This document shows, one piece after another, positions 16,246 to 25,671 of a stretch of 40,062 nt of DNA (its first letter is position 1; each line of letters opens with the position of its first letter). The translations under genes were made by a program, and so were the position numbers. Origin of the DNA: RGIG3528 sp964653855. Its GTDB lineage: Bacteria; Bacillota; Clostridia; Lachnospirales; Lachnospiraceae. The notes below the pieces were generated by a model. It worked only from the letters and a program-made list of their open reading frames with translations. It ran no database searches and had not been told where the DNA came from. The DNA lies in contig CAZZFV010000018.1 in NCBI GenBank assembly GCA_964653855.1, forward strand, positions 1-40,062, given 5' to 3'.

Positions 16246-16279
16246 AGGCGACAAAAGAAAATATAAACTTTTGCCGCCT
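16246..16279 (-). terminator. Hairpin between autolysin and clpC genes
   Basis: A 12-bp stem (16246-16257 with 16268-16279, one G-U on the minus strand) and a 10-nt loop follow the autolysin gene. The T stretch is not adjacent, so termination is uncertain. Confidence 0.45.
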
Positions 16280-16290
16280 GCTTATTTTAA

Positions 16291-19200
16291 TCATTGTTTC
16301 GATGTATGTATTCTGTACGTCCTTATATCACCGTTTTCGGCCGTCACCTTTATTTCATATACATCCGCGTTCGTTCCGACCGCAATCATACCGGTTCCGG
16401 TAACCGTCGCCTTTTCGTTCACCGCCTCGGCAACGATTTGGAGAACACTGTTTGCGCTTGTCGTCGTAAGATAATAATCCGTAACGTCGAGCGCGTCAAA
16501 TGTAGGCGTGAGCGTCACACTGTTTCCGTATATGTCGTAAACGTTGAGACTCTTTAGCATATTGTTCGGATTTCCCTTAACCGTCGGCTTTGCGGCGGGC
16601 GAATCCGGCATATTATAATAAACCGGAATCTTAAACACTATCGTCGTGTTAATGTCAGAATATCCGTTTGCGAGCTTTGTGCCCTCGCTGTACGGCGCAA
16701 CAACGTTTGCCATATATTGATGGCTGTATGTGTTTATGTCGGTCACATTAAACTTTTGCAAATAAATCGTATCCTGACCGCGCGCGATATATTGCTGTGC
16801 GATTATGTATGCACCGCCGACAATCGCCCTGTAAGGATCCGTCCACGGAATAAGCGATGCGTCGTTGTAGGCGTCGTTGTTGGCGCTACCGTTCTTTGCA
16901 TACTTAAGACCGTTTATGATTGCGCCGCCGGTCACCGTTGAATGATATGCACCTATATTATAGAAGTTATAAAGTCCCGTGTATCCGGAAACCGTTCCCG
17001 TGACGCTGTTCGAAACGGTGCCGTTGCTTGTGAGCACCTCCTGCTTCACTCTTGTCACAAGATGGTAAGGGGAAATGTCCGCATATTCCGCTGCCGCAAT
17101 GAACGCTTCGGCATAAGTCATGCTCTTTTTCTTTCCGTCCGAATCCGTGTAAGTAAACGTCGTTTCATAGAAAGGCGTGCCTTTAAGCATCTTTTCCACC
17201 TGTTCGAGCGTTTGATACTTGGACTTATAATTAAGCGTTTCAAACATGAATATCGACGAAGAATTGAGCCAGTTTCTCGGATCCATGTAATATGCGACAG
17301 CATCTTCCGACGCAGTTACCCAATAAGGGCTGTCATAAACCGTATATTTGTCGGTAAGCCAGTCGTAAGCACCATCCGCAGTCGACAGCATCGAAGAAAT
17401 CGACGTGTTCGGAATCAGATTTACGCCTACCTTGCTTTCCTTTTCGATAACGGTTGCCCAGTCAAGACCGGTGTTATATGCCTCAAATACCCAATTCGGG
17501 TACTTTTCGTGAAGCTCCGTCAAAATCGTTATATAGCTCTCCGTAAAGCCCTGATCTTTAAGATAATCGTAAAACTGGTCTTCCGTATAATCCGAAAGAT
17601 CCGGAATCGGAGTCGGCGTGATTTTAAGCTCGGCCGTCTCTTTGTCAAGCTCGGTTATGTATTTGTTGTCCACAAATCCGTAGTAAAGCTTGTCGTTATA
17701 CACAAATCTCACGTGGCGGTACGAATCGCCCTCTTCAGACTTATATATATCAAAAAGTGCGAGCGTGATATCGCTTGTGATATAAATCTCGTTTCCGTTT
17801 TTGTCCGTAAGCGGAACCGATGTACGAGGTCTGTCGTATGCGGGGATTTCCGCGCCCGTATCCACCACTCCGTAGCCCGTGAGCGCCTTACCGTCCATAT
17901 GATAAGGATGAGGCGTGAGAGCCGCATTCACAACGGGTGAAGGAAGTGCGGTGGGAGTCGGCGTGTTGGTCGCCTGACGTGTGGGTGTGGGAGTCGCCGT
18001 AAACTTTGGCGTTACGGTCGGTGTGGGAGTTTTTGTGGGAGTGGGTGTGGGAACCGACGTTATGACATTTCCGCCCGTAAGCGAAATTGCGGAAAACGAC
18101 ACAAGTCCTTCCGTTCCGTCATTTGTTCTTAACCTAAACCACTTGCCGCTTGACGTAAGCGTTTCGCCAACAACAAGTACTTTATCGTTTTTGGAAAATA
18201 CAACATCCGTTCCCGATGCGTTTTTCACGTTTGACGCACTCGAAATCGCCGACGACTTAAGATAGGTATTGTCGGAAACAACAAGCGCATATACGTTGTC
18301 ATCGTAATCTATTGTCACATAATCCGCGGAAACATATCCCGTTATGATTTTGCCGTCTTCTTTTGCGGCGATTTTGTACCAGCCGTTTCCCGTCGTAAGC
18401 TGTTCGAGAATAAGGATTCTCGTGTCCGCCGTGAGCTTTCCTATCGGAAGATTATGTACGGATGCATCGCCTCTTATGTTAAGCACGTCCGCGCTTACCG
18501 TTGCGCTGTAATAAATATCACCGCGATCGGCGGTCGGAATTTCATAATATCTTATCAAATTTCCGTAAGGATCGCGTGTGGGAACGGGTGTAGCGGTTGC
18601 GGGCGCGGGTGTCGGAGTGGCATCCGGCGAATCGATATAAACATAATCGCTCACAACATAGCCCGTATAAACGTTATTGTTTTTCGAAAAAGTAACCTTA
18701 TACCAATAAGTGCCTTTTGTGTCAACATGATACGACAAAACGGAGACACTTGCGTTTTCAACAAGAATCGCAACTCTGTCGGACGACGTGCTCGTGCTTT
18801 CACGCACATTTAACGCATCCGCAATTACGGTTCCCCAAAGGGGGAATCCTTTTGTCACAAGAACGGGAGTTTTTTCCTTTACTTCTGCCGGAACTTCCGT
18901 TTTAATTTTAACGGCAACATAGGACGAACTTACAAATCCCGTGCACGCCTTGTTATCCTTTATATAATCGATCGAATACCAATATGTACCCTTTTGATCC
19001 TTTTCGACGCTTGTTATCGTGACGTTTTGGCCGTCTGTAAGCGTATCCGTAATATTGTTGCTTGTGCCTGCGCCGTCACGAACGTTTAACATCGTTCCGA
19101 CCGTAATTCTTCCGACAAGCGGAAAGCCGTCCTTATAAACCGCAAGTGTATAGCCGTTCGGAACTATCGCACCGCTTGCGGACGCCGTGGGAGTGGGAGT

Positions 19201-19557
19201 CGAAGTGGGACGCCCGGTGGGAACGTCACCCGAAGCCGTAACGTACTTTTTTGAAACATAACCTTCTATCTGCTTTCCGTTAAAGCTTGCCGCAACCTTG
19301 TACCAGCCGTCTTCTTCCCAATAAACGGCAACATAATCGCCCTTCGAAAGAGTAATCTTTGTTTCGCCGGCCGTCAAAACATCGTTTTCCGTTCCCGGCC
19401 CCGTACGCACAAAAAGAGACTCTGCCGTAACCGTTCCCGTTGTTGCCGCGCTCGCTTTTGTGTCACCGAGGAACACGAAAAGGCAAACGCACATTATCGG
19501 TATCAATAACAGCACAGTCGTAAGTATCTTTTTGATGAATTCTTTATTTTCTTTCAT
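16291..19557 (-). CDS. Secreted SH3b-repeat N-acetylglucosaminidase (autolysin)
   Basis: 1088 residues from ATG 19557 (GGAAGGAA upstream). A basic start plus hydrophobic segment (KILTTVLLLIPIMCVCLFVF) and KASAA suggest a signal peptide. Then at least four bacterial SH3 domains with the wall-binding pattern (SLFVRTGPGTENDVL, TMLNVRDGAGTSNNI, DALNVRESTSTSSDR, DVLNIRGDASV) and one or two divergent ones, joined by Pro/Thr linkers (TPTPTKTPTPTVTP type). The C-terminal third is a glucosaminidase domain (LTELHEKYPNWVFEAYNTGL, SPYHLVTRVKQEV with the likely catalytic Glu), followed by a beta-sandwich tail. It would cut peptidoglycan during growth or cell separation. Confidence 0.9.
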   Translation of the reverse strand: MKENKEFIKKILTTVLLLIPIMCVCLFVFLGDTKASAATTGTVTAESLFVRTGPGTENDVLTAGETKITLSKGDYVAVYWEEDGWYKVAASFNGKQIEGYVSKKYVTASGDVPTGRPTSTPTPTASASGAIVPNGYTLAVYKDGFPLVGRITVGTMLNVRDGAGTSNNITDTLTDGQNVTITSVEKDQKGTYWYSIDYIKDNKACTGFVSSSYVAVKIKTEVPAEVKEKTPVLVTKGFPLWGTVIADALNVRESTSTSSDRVAILVENASVSVLSYHVDTKGTYWYKVTFSKNNNVYTGYVVSDYVYIDSPDATPTPAPATATPVPTRDPYGNLIRYYEIPTADRGDIYYSATVSADVLNIRGDASVHNLPIGKLTADTRILILEQLTTGNGWYKIAAKEDGKIITGYVSADYVTIDYDDNVYALVVSDNTYLKSSAISSASNVKNASGTDVVFSKNDKVLVVGETLTSSGKWFRLRTNDGTEGLVSFSAISLTGGNVITSVPTPTPTKTPTPTVTPKFTATPTPTRQATNTPTPTALPSPVVNAALTPHPYHMDGKALTGYGVVDTGAEIPAYDRPRTSVPLTDKNGNEIYITSDITLALFDIYKSEEGDSYRHVRFVYNDKLYYGFVDNKYITELDKETAELKITPTPIPDLSDYTEDQFYDYLKDQGFTESYITILTELHEKYPNWVFEAYNTGLDWATVIEKESKVGVNLIPNTSISSMLSTADGAYDWLTDKYTVYDSPYWVTASEDAVAYYMDPRNWLNSSSIFMFETLNYKSKYQTLEQVEKMLKGTPFYETTFTYTDSDGKKKSMTYAEAFIAAAEYADISPYHLVTRVKQEVLTSNGTVSNSVTGTVSGYTGLYNFYNIGAYHSTVTGGAIINGLKYAKNGSANNDAYNDASLIPWTDPYRAIVGGAYIIAQQYIARGQDTIYLQKFNVTDINTYSHQYMANVVAPYSEGTKLANGYSDINTTIVFKIPVYYNMPDSPAAKPTVKGNPNNMLKSLNVYDIYGNSVTLTPTFDALDVTDYYLTTTSANSVLQIVAEAVNEKATVTGTGMIAVGTNADVYEIKVTAENGDIRTYRIHTSKQ

Positions 19558-19709
19558 AAACGTATTCCTTCCGAAGAGCCCGCCGTACACTTTTTTAATG
19601 CAACATATCCCAACACCTTGTATTTACAAGTGTTTAATTTAACTATATACGGAATCAGTATACTACATCCTTCTTCATTTTGCCATACGTTTAAAAAAAA
19701 GTTTTAAAA

Positions 19710-19734
19710 AGGGAAGTTTACTTAAAACTTCCCT
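19710..19734 (-). terminator. Terminator of the pur operon
   Basis: AGGGAAGTTT and AAACTTCCCT (19710-19719 with 19725-19734) form a 10-bp stem followed by T5 on the minus strand. The purD stop codon lies in the loop, so the last codons of purD form one side of the stem. Confidence 0.85.
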
Positions 19735-20981
19735 ATGTCCGTTCTCATATATTTATTTGAAAATTCAACGTTTTCGGCCGCCGCATATGCTTTTTTGCGG
19801 GCGTCTTCAACCGTATCCGCAAGTGCCGTAATTCCGAGCACTCTGCCTCCGTTTGTAAGAATTTTGCCGTTTTCCTGTTTTGTCCCCGCATGGAAACAAA
19901 ATTCGTCGGTTTTATCTTTAAAATAATCAAGTCCCGTTATCTCTTTGCCCTTTTCATACTTTACGGGATAACCGTCGGACGCCAAGATCACGCAAACCGC
20001 CGATTTATCGTTAAACTTAAGCTCGATTTTGTCAAGCGTTCCGTCTATGCACGCGTCAAACACATCTACAATGTCGTTTTGCATACGGGGAAGCACAACC
20101 TGGGTTTCGGGATCGCCGAAACGGGCATTGTATTCAAGCACACGGGGTCCGTCTTTCGTAATCATAAGCCCGAAGAAAATGACTCCCTTAAATTCTCTTC
20201 CCTCCGCACGCATCGCGTCAACGGTTTTTTGATAAATATATTTTTTGCAAAATTCGTCAACCTGCTCGGTATAATAAGGACTCGGCGAAACATTTCCCAT
20301 GCCGCCGGTGTTAAGTCCCGTGTCGCCGTCGCCCGCTCTTTTATAGTCCTTTGCGCTTGACATAAGACGGATTGTTTTTCCGTCCACAAACGACAAAACA
20401 GAAACTTCCGGTCCCGTCAAAAATTCCTCGATTACGATCTTGTCCCCCGCACTTCCGAAATTTTTGTCGGTCATAAGGCTTTTTACGCCCGCGCACGCGT
20501 CCTCATAGGTTTCGCAAATCAATACACCTTTTCCGAGCGCAAGTCCGTCCGCCTTTAACACGATCGGAAACTTGGCATTTTTAAGGTAATCAAGAGCTTC
20601 CGAAGCATCGCCGAACACTTCATAATCCGCCGTCGGAATCCCGTACTTTTTCATGAGATTTTTTGAAAAAGCCTTTGAGCCTTCAAGTATTGCCGCGTTT
20701 TTCCCGGGGCCGAACACTCTTAACCCCTTTGCTTCAAACACGTCAACTATCCCCGCGCAAAGCGGATCGTCCATTCCGACAACCGTCAAATCGATTTTAT
20801 TGTTTAACGCAAATTCCGAAAGTGCATTAAGATCCGTTGCAGATATATTCACACATTCCGCAATTTCCGCGATTCCCGCATTTCCGGGTGCACAATAAAT
20901 TTTTGTAACTCTTTTGCTTTCCGATATTTTTTTTACAAGTGCGTGCTCACGCCCGCCAGAGCCTACAACAAGTATGTTCAT
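19722..20981 (-). CDS. purD: Phosphoribosylamine-glycine ligase
   Basis: 419 residues, normal for PurD. The start at 20981 gives MNILVVGSGGREHALVKKI, the conserved N terminus; AAAGGAAC lies upstream. An upstream extension of the frame runs antisense-like through purN and is rejected. ATP-grasp landmarks: IPTADYEVF, PIVLKADGLALGKGVLI, IVIEEFLTGPEVSVLSFVDG, NTGGMGNVSPSPYYTE, LEYNARFGDPETQVVLPRM. Joins glycine to phosphoribosylamine in step two of purine synthesis. Last gene of purM-purN-purD. Confidence 0.97.
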   Translation of the reverse strand: MNILVVGSGGREHALVKKISESKRVTKIYCAPGNAGIAEIAECVNISATDLNALSEFALNNKIDLTVVGMDDPLCAGIVDVFEAKGLRVFGPGKNAAILEGSKAFSKNLMKKYGIPTADYEVFGDASEALDYLKNAKFPIVLKADGLALGKGVLICETYEDACAGVKSLMTDKNFGSAGDKIVIEEFLTGPEVSVLSFVDGKTIRLMSSAKDYKRAGDGDTGLNTGGMGNVSPSPYYTEQVDEFCKKYIYQKTVDAMRAEGREFKGVIFFGLMITKDGPRVLEYNARFGDPETQVVLPRMQNDIVDVFDACIDGTLDKIELKFNDKSAVCVILASDGYPVKYEKGKEITGLDYFKDKTDEFCFHAGTKQENGKILTNGGRVLGITALADTVEDARKKAYAAAENVEFSNKYMRTDIGKF

Positions 20982-21036
20982 GATGATGTTCCTTTTTGTT
21001 TGATTACACAAGAATTCCGTAATTTTACCTGTAAAT

Positions 21037-21651
21037 TCACGCTTCCGATTTTTTGTTATTGCAGCGTTTTTCCGCAAGTTCCCTGATTGTTTCAGGCAAA
21101 ATTTCCCACTCGGCTTCTTCCATAACGCGCTTTTGGAGAATTTCCGGCGTATCGCCGTCCTGCACATACACTGCCTTTTGCTTAATAATCGGCCCCGTGT
21201 CCGTGCCCGTGTCCACAAAATGCACCGTTGCACCGGTAACACGGCAACCGCGCTTCAAAACTTCTTCATGCACCTTTAATCCGTAATAACCGGAGCCTGA
21301 GAATGCAGGAATAAGCGACGGATGAATATTTATGATTTTGTTTTCGTATGCACGAATCACGATTTCAGGCACAATCACAAGATATCCCGCAAGCACGATC
21401 AAGTCGGGAGTGTACTTGTTTATCGTATCAAGAAGCGCCCGTGCAAAATCATCGTTTCCGTTAAACCCGCGCTTTTCAAGTACTTCCGTCGGAATATTGT
21501 GTTTTGCGGCACGCGTAAGCGCATAAGCGTCTTTTTTTGACGAAATGACACACGCAATCTCGGTATTCTTAATGTAACCCGATTCGATTTTGTCGATTAT
21601 CGATTGAAGGTTTGTGCCTCCGCCCGAAACCATTACCACTATTTTGTACAT
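21037..21651 (-). CDS. purN: Phosphoribosylglycinamide formyltransferase
   Basis: 204 residues. Start MYKIVVMVSGGGTNLQSIID; active-site segment INIHPSLIPAFSGSGYYG with the catalytic Asn/His pair; D in VDTGTDTGPII. Transfers formyl from 10-formyl-tetrahydrofolate to GAR, the step after PurD. The ribosome site is weak (TAGGGAT). It lies 58 nt after purM and 55 nt before purD, in the usual order for a Bacillota purine cluster. Confidence 0.96.
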   Translation of the reverse strand: MYKIVVMVSGGGTNLQSIIDKIESGYIKNTEIACVISSKKDAYALTRAAKHNIPTEVLEKRGFNGNDDFARALLDTINKYTPDLIVLAGYLVIVPEIVIRAYENKIINIHPSLIPAFSGSGYYGLKVHEEVLKRGCRVTGATVHFVDTGTDTGPIIKQKAVYVQDGDTPEILQKRVMEEAEWEILPETIRELAEKRCNNKKSEA

Positions 21652-21709
21652 ATATTTTTATCCCTATTGTATATTTGTCACAAGTTACGCTTGCATTTCA
21701 TATGCCTGT

Positions 21710-22735
21710 CTACTTTATTACAATATCTTTATCCCCATTATCGATTTCTCCGAGCACAACCGCATCTTCGCCGGCATTCTTTATTGCAGAGATTGCCTTA
21801 TCCGCGTCGCACTTATCGACAGCAACGCACATTCCGATTCCCATATTATACGTGTTATACATAACATGCTCTTCGATATCTCCGGTTTTTGCAAGAAGCT
21901 TAAAAAGCGCAGGCACTTCATACGAATTTTTTTCGATAACCGCGCGAGTGCCCTCTTTCAGCATTCTCGGAATGTTTTCGTAAAAACCGCCGCCCGTGAT
22001 ATGGCTGCATGCTTTTACGGTGACTCCGGCATTTTTTATTTCCTTTAAAGCCTTAACATATATCTTTGTGGGGCGAAGGAGCGCGTCTCCGAGCGTTTCA
22101 CCGAGTTCGGGAACATACTCTGCGAGTTTTTCTTTTTCCATCGGGAAAACTTTTCTCACAAGCGAATATCCGTTCGAATGAATTCCCGACGACTTGATTC
22201 CGATCAAAATATCGCCCTTTGTAAGGTTTTCGCCCGTAATCATTTCGTCCTTGTCCGCAATTCCGACGGCAAATCCCGCAAGGTCATACTCGTCTTCCGG
22301 ATAAAATCCCGGCATCTCTGCGGTTTCACCGCCTATAAGCGCCGCTCCCGCCATTTGGCAGCCTTCCGCAACACCCTTTACTATATCTGCAATTTTTTCC
22401 GGATAATTTTTGCCGCAAGCAATATAATCAAGGAAGAACAACGGCTCACCGCCCGCACATGCCACATCGTTTACGCACATGGCAACGCAGTCGATACCGA
22501 TTGTGTCATGCTTATCCATAAGGAACGCAATTTTTAATTTTGTTCCCACACCGTCGGTTCCGGATAGCAATACAGGATTTTTCATTTTCATGAACGGTGC
22601 AAGCGAAAACGCACCCGAAAATCCGCCGATTCCCCCAAGCACCTCGGGGCGCATCGTTTTTTTCACGTGCTCACGCATGAGCTCAACCGCTTTGTAACCC
22701 GCAACAATATCAACACCGGAATTTTTGTAGTCCAT
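21710..22735 (-). CDS. purM: Phosphoribosylformylglycinamidine cyclo-ligase (AIR synthetase)
   Basis: 341 residues, typical length. Motifs: YKNSGVDIVAGYKAVELM, GGIGGFSGAFSL, LSGTDGVGTKLKIAF, DCVAMCVNDVACAGGEPLFF, GAALIGGETAEMPGFY and AHITGGGF-like SHITGGGFYENIPRM. Converts FGAM to AIR with ATP. First gene of the purM-purN-purD unit, preceded by AAGGAGG. Confidence 0.97.
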   Translation of the reverse strand: MDYKNSGVDIVAGYKAVELMREHVKKTMRPEVLGGIGGFSGAFSLAPFMKMKNPVLLSGTDGVGTKLKIAFLMDKHDTIGIDCVAMCVNDVACAGGEPLFFLDYIACGKNYPEKIADIVKGVAEGCQMAGAALIGGETAEMPGFYPEDEYDLAGFAVGIADKDEMITGENLTKGDILIGIKSSGIHSNGYSLVRKVFPMEKEKLAEYVPELGETLGDALLRPTKIYVKALKEIKNAGVTVKACSHITGGGFYENIPRMLKEGTRAVIEKNSYEVPALFKLLAKTGDIEEHVMYNTYNMGIGMCVAVDKCDADKAISAIKNAGEDAVVLGEIDNGDKDIVIK

Positions 22736-22875
22736 GATTTGGCCTCCTTCAAGGAAACGTTTTTAATTTTAAAAAACTTCGATGTCATTTTAACACGGGA
22801 ATTTATGTTTTTATATTTAAAAATTCTTATTGAACGGATAAGAGAGATGATTTTCAACCCGTTTCCCCCTCTTAT

Positions 22876-22905
22876 TTTATACTTTCTTCCCTCTTTTTTG
22901 TTTAA
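22876..22905 (-). promoter_or_regulatory. Possible promoter of the pur operon
   Basis: On the minus strand TTAAAC (22900-22905), 18 bp, TATAAA (22876-22881). It gives a leader of about 135 nt, in which ATAAGAG and CTCTTAT (22870-22876, 22839-22845) can pair. I saw no purine riboswitch core and no clear PurR box. The 300-bp gap between purM and typA holds this and the typA promoter but no gene. Confidence 0.3.
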
Positions 22906-22952
22906 CAACCCGGCGTATTTATTGTACGATAAAGAACGGCGCACGATTTTTC

Positions 22953-22980
22953 TTGCATTTCGGAAAATTTGTGATAAGAT
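22953..22980 (+). promoter_or_regulatory. Sigma-A promoter of typA
   Basis: TTGCAT (22953-22958), 16 bp, TAAGAT (22975-22980), giving a leader of about 57 nt before the typA start. Confidence 0.6.
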
Positions 22981-23043
22981 ATCATTTTTGAATCGAACAA
23001 GTGAAAATAAAGATACCGTATAATTATGAAAGGAAACGGATTT

Positions 23044-24870
23044 ATGATCGAAAGAACGGAAAACATAAGAAATATCGCAATCATCGCACACGTTGACCAC
23101 GGCAAAACGACTCTCGTCGACGAGCTCTTAAAGCAAAGCGGAACATTCCGTGCAAATCAGGATGTTGCCGAGCGTGTCATGGACTCAAACGACATCGAGC
23201 GTGAGCGCGGAATCACGATTCTTGCAAAGAACACCGCAATTAATTATAAAGGAATAAAAATAAACATCGTTGACACACCCGGACACGCAGACTTCGGCGG
23301 AGAAGTTGAGCGCGTACTCAAGATGGTTGACGGCGTAATACTTGTTGTAGACGCATTTGAAGGCGTTATGCCGCAGACAAAGTTTGTGCTTAAAAAGGCT
23401 CTCGAATTGCAGCTTCCCGTTATTTGCTGCATAAACAAGATCGACCGTCCCGAAGCACGTCCGAAGGAAGTTATCGACGAAGTGCTCGAACTTCTCATGG
23501 ATCTTGACGCATCCGATGCACAGCTTGACTGCCCCTTCGTTTTTGCGTCCGCAAAGACGGGCGTTGCGATACTCGAGCTTACGGACAAGCCGCAAAACAT
23601 GGTTCCTCTTTTTGAGACAATCGTTGACTATATCCCCGCTCCCCAGGGCGATCCGGATGCCGGCACACAGGTTCTCATCAGCACAATCGATTACAACGAA
23701 TACGTCGGCAGAATCGGTGTGGGCAAGGTTTCAAACGGCACAATCCGCGTAAATCAGGATGTTGTCATCGTAAACCATCACGAGCCCGACAAAACACGCA
23801 AGGTTAAAGTTTCAAAGCTTTATGTATACGAAGGCTTAAAGAAGGTTGAAGTTGAAGAAGCGGGTGTCGGTCAGATCGTTGCGATATCCGGCATTTCGGA
23901 CCTTCACATCGGAGACACTCTTTGCAGCCCCGATGCGATAAATCCCATTCCTTTCCAAAAAATATCCGAGCCCACAATCGCAATGACATTTTCGGTAAAC
24001 GATTCGCCGCTTGCGGGTAAAGAAGGAAAATATGTCACATCAAGACACTTAAGAGAAAGACTTTTCCGCGAGCTCAACACCGACGTTTCGCTCCGTGTCG
24101 AAGAGACCGATACAACGGAAGCATTCAAGGTTTCCGGACGCGGTGAACTTCACCTTTCCGTCCTCATCGAGAACATGCGCCGTGAAGGATATGAATTTGC
24201 GGTAAGCAAGGCGGAAGTTCTTTATAAGACAGGCGAAAAGGGCGAAAAGCTTGAGCCCATCGAAAGAGCATACGTTGACGTTCCCGACGAATTTTCGGGT
24301 GTTGTAATAGAAAAGCTTTCACAGCGTAAGGGTGAACTTATCTCTATGTCCGGAATCAGCGGCGGCTACACAAGACTTGAATTCCTTATTCCCGCACGCG
24401 GACTCATCGGTTACCGCGGTGAGTTCATGACCGACACAAAGGGCAACGGAATCATCAACACACTCTTCGACGGATATGCACCTTTTAAGGGTGACATCGC
24501 ATACAGAAAAACAGGATCGCTTATCGCATTTGAAGCCGGCGAAAGCGTTACCTACGGACTCTTTAACGCTCAGGAGCGAGGTATTCTCTTTATCGGACCC
24601 GGCGTACCGGTTTACTCCGGCATGGTAATCGGTCAGAGCCCGAAGGCGGAAGACATCGAAGTAAACGTATGTAAGCGCAAGCAGCTCACAAACACACGTT
24701 CGTCCGCTTCAGACGAAGCACTCCGTCTTACACCGCCCAAGATTCTCTCTCTCGAACAGGCACTTGACTTTATCGAAAAGGACGAACTCCTTGAAGTAAC
24801 ACCGCAGTCACTCAGAATCAGAAAGAAGATTCTCGATCCTCTTATGAGAAAGAGAGCGGGAAGAAAATAA
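23044..24870 (+). CDS. typA: Ribosome-associated GTPase TypA/BipA
   Basis: 608 residues from ATG 23044, chosen for AAAGGAA about 9 nt upstream; an in-frame ATG at 23026 has none. G-domain motifs: G1 AHVDHGKTTLV, switch I RERGITILAKNT, G3 DTPGHADFGGEV, G4 NKIDRP, G5 ASAKTG. Then EF-G-like domains (VSNGTIRVNQDVVI, SGRGELHLSVLIENMRREG) and the BipA-specific C-terminal domain (YRGEFMTDTKGNGIINTLFDGY, KRKQLTNTRSS). It assists 50S assembly and cold or stress adaptation. Stands alone and converges on the AT-rich island. Confidence 0.97.
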   Translation: MIERTENIRNIAIIAHVDHGKTTLVDELLKQSGTFRANQDVAERVMDSNDIERERGITILAKNTAINYKGIKINIVDTPGHADFGGEVERVLKMVDGVILVVDAFEGVMPQTKFVLKKALELQLPVICCINKIDRPEARPKEVIDEVLELLMDLDASDAQLDCPFVFASAKTGVAILELTDKPQNMVPLFETIVDYIPAPQGDPDAGTQVLISTIDYNEYVGRIGVGKVSNGTIRVNQDVVIVNHHEPDKTRKVKVSKLYVYEGLKKVEVEEAGVGQIVAISGISDLHIGDTLCSPDAINPIPFQKISEPTIAMTFSVNDSPLAGKEGKYVTSRHLRERLFRELNTDVSLRVEETDTTEAFKVSGRGELHLSVLIENMRREGYEFAVSKAEVLYKTGEKGEKLEPIERAYVDVPDEFSGVVIEKLSQRKGELISMSGISGGYTRLEFLIPARGLIGYRGEFMTDTKGNGIINTLFDGYAPFKGDIAYRKTGSLIAFEAGESVTYGLFNAQERGILFIGPGVPVYSGMVIGQSPKAEDIEVNVCKRKQLTNTRSSASDEALRLTPPKILSLEQALDFIEKDELLEVTPQSLRIRKKILDPLMRKRAGRK

Positions 24871-24891
24871 ATGCATACCGAATAACAACAA

Positions 24892-25671
24892 TCAGCTTAT
24901 ATTTGCCTGAAGTTTTTTTAGGCCGTTATTCCATTGCAAAATTGCGATACCGATTAACACGGCAATCCAAATCATCGCCATAATTAAATTACACATAAAA
25001 TTTTTCGTTGTCTCTTGTTCAAGCAGTGCATTAACGGGGGTATAAATGTAAAATTTCATCGGCAAAAACTCAGTCACGATTCTGAGCGCAGACGGGAACA
25101 ACGATATCGGAATCAATGATCCCGAAACCAATGATTTAAACGCACGGAAAGTAATCAGCACCCCTCTGATTCTTTCCGTTTTAAGTGCCAAAAGGCCCAA
25201 ATTGTACCAAATTAAAAATTCTATGGCTGTTCCGAAAACCAAGTAAATCAAAAAAGTAAGTAAACTCTTAAGCGACACCCCACGATAAAAAAAAGCGAAC
25301 AAAACCGCCAAAACAAAAATACCGGAATAGCATACCATCCATGCGACAAATCTTGAGATTATGGGAATAACATATTGGACCGGTCTCACCAAAAAGTTAG
25401 CTATTGTCCCTTCTTCCACATCTTTTTGTATATCCGTTGCAATATGAATAAACGGAAAAGCATATCCGAGCAATATAGCAAATAAATAGTAGCAAATCAT
25501 ATAACTTAATTCGATCTCGCTATATTTAAGCAATTCTTTCCATAAAAATATATACAATAACATTTGCACCGGCAAATAAATCAATTTCAAAAATAATTCC
25601 ATCGGATACTTCGTATATTTCTTCATATATATTTTTATCAAAACCATGTATTTATCCATTAATGCTCTCAT
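24892..25671 (-). CDS. ABC-2 type exporter permease (second subunit)
   Basis: 259 residues with six hydrophobic helices and a short cytoplasmic N terminus (MRALMDKYMVLIKIYMKKYT). EEGTIANFLVRPVQYVIPII is the cytoplasmic-loop pattern of the ABC-2 family pair grouped as COG3694/COG4587 (Pfam PF06182-like). It overlaps the preceding permease by 20 nt, indicating coupling. Last gene of the AT-rich island; no terminator is visible before convergent typA ends 21 nt away. With the partner permease and ATPase it should form an exporter, possibly for the peptide encoded at the island's front. Confidence 0.8.
   Translation of the reverse strand: MRALMDKYMVLIKIYMKKYTKYPMELFLKLIYLPVQMLLYIFLWKELLKYSEIELSYMICYYLFAILLGYAFPFIHIATDIQKDVEEGTIANFLVRPVQYVIPIISRFVAWMVCYSGIFVLAVLFAFFYRGVSLKSLLTFLIYLVFGTAIEFLIWYNLGLLALKTERIRGVLITFRAFKSLVSGSLIPISLFPSALRIVTEFLPMKFYIYTPVNALLEQETTKNFMCNLIMAMIWIAVLIGIAILQWNNGLKKLQANIS

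Noticed and set aside
16942..17940. 332-codon plus-strand frame
   Set aside because: Shadow of the SH3b autolysin gene; Arg- and Ile-rich nonsense translation.
22736..22870. Purine riboswitch or PurR box in the pur leader
   Set aside because: No conserved riboswitch core or CGAA-type boxes could be found by eye.
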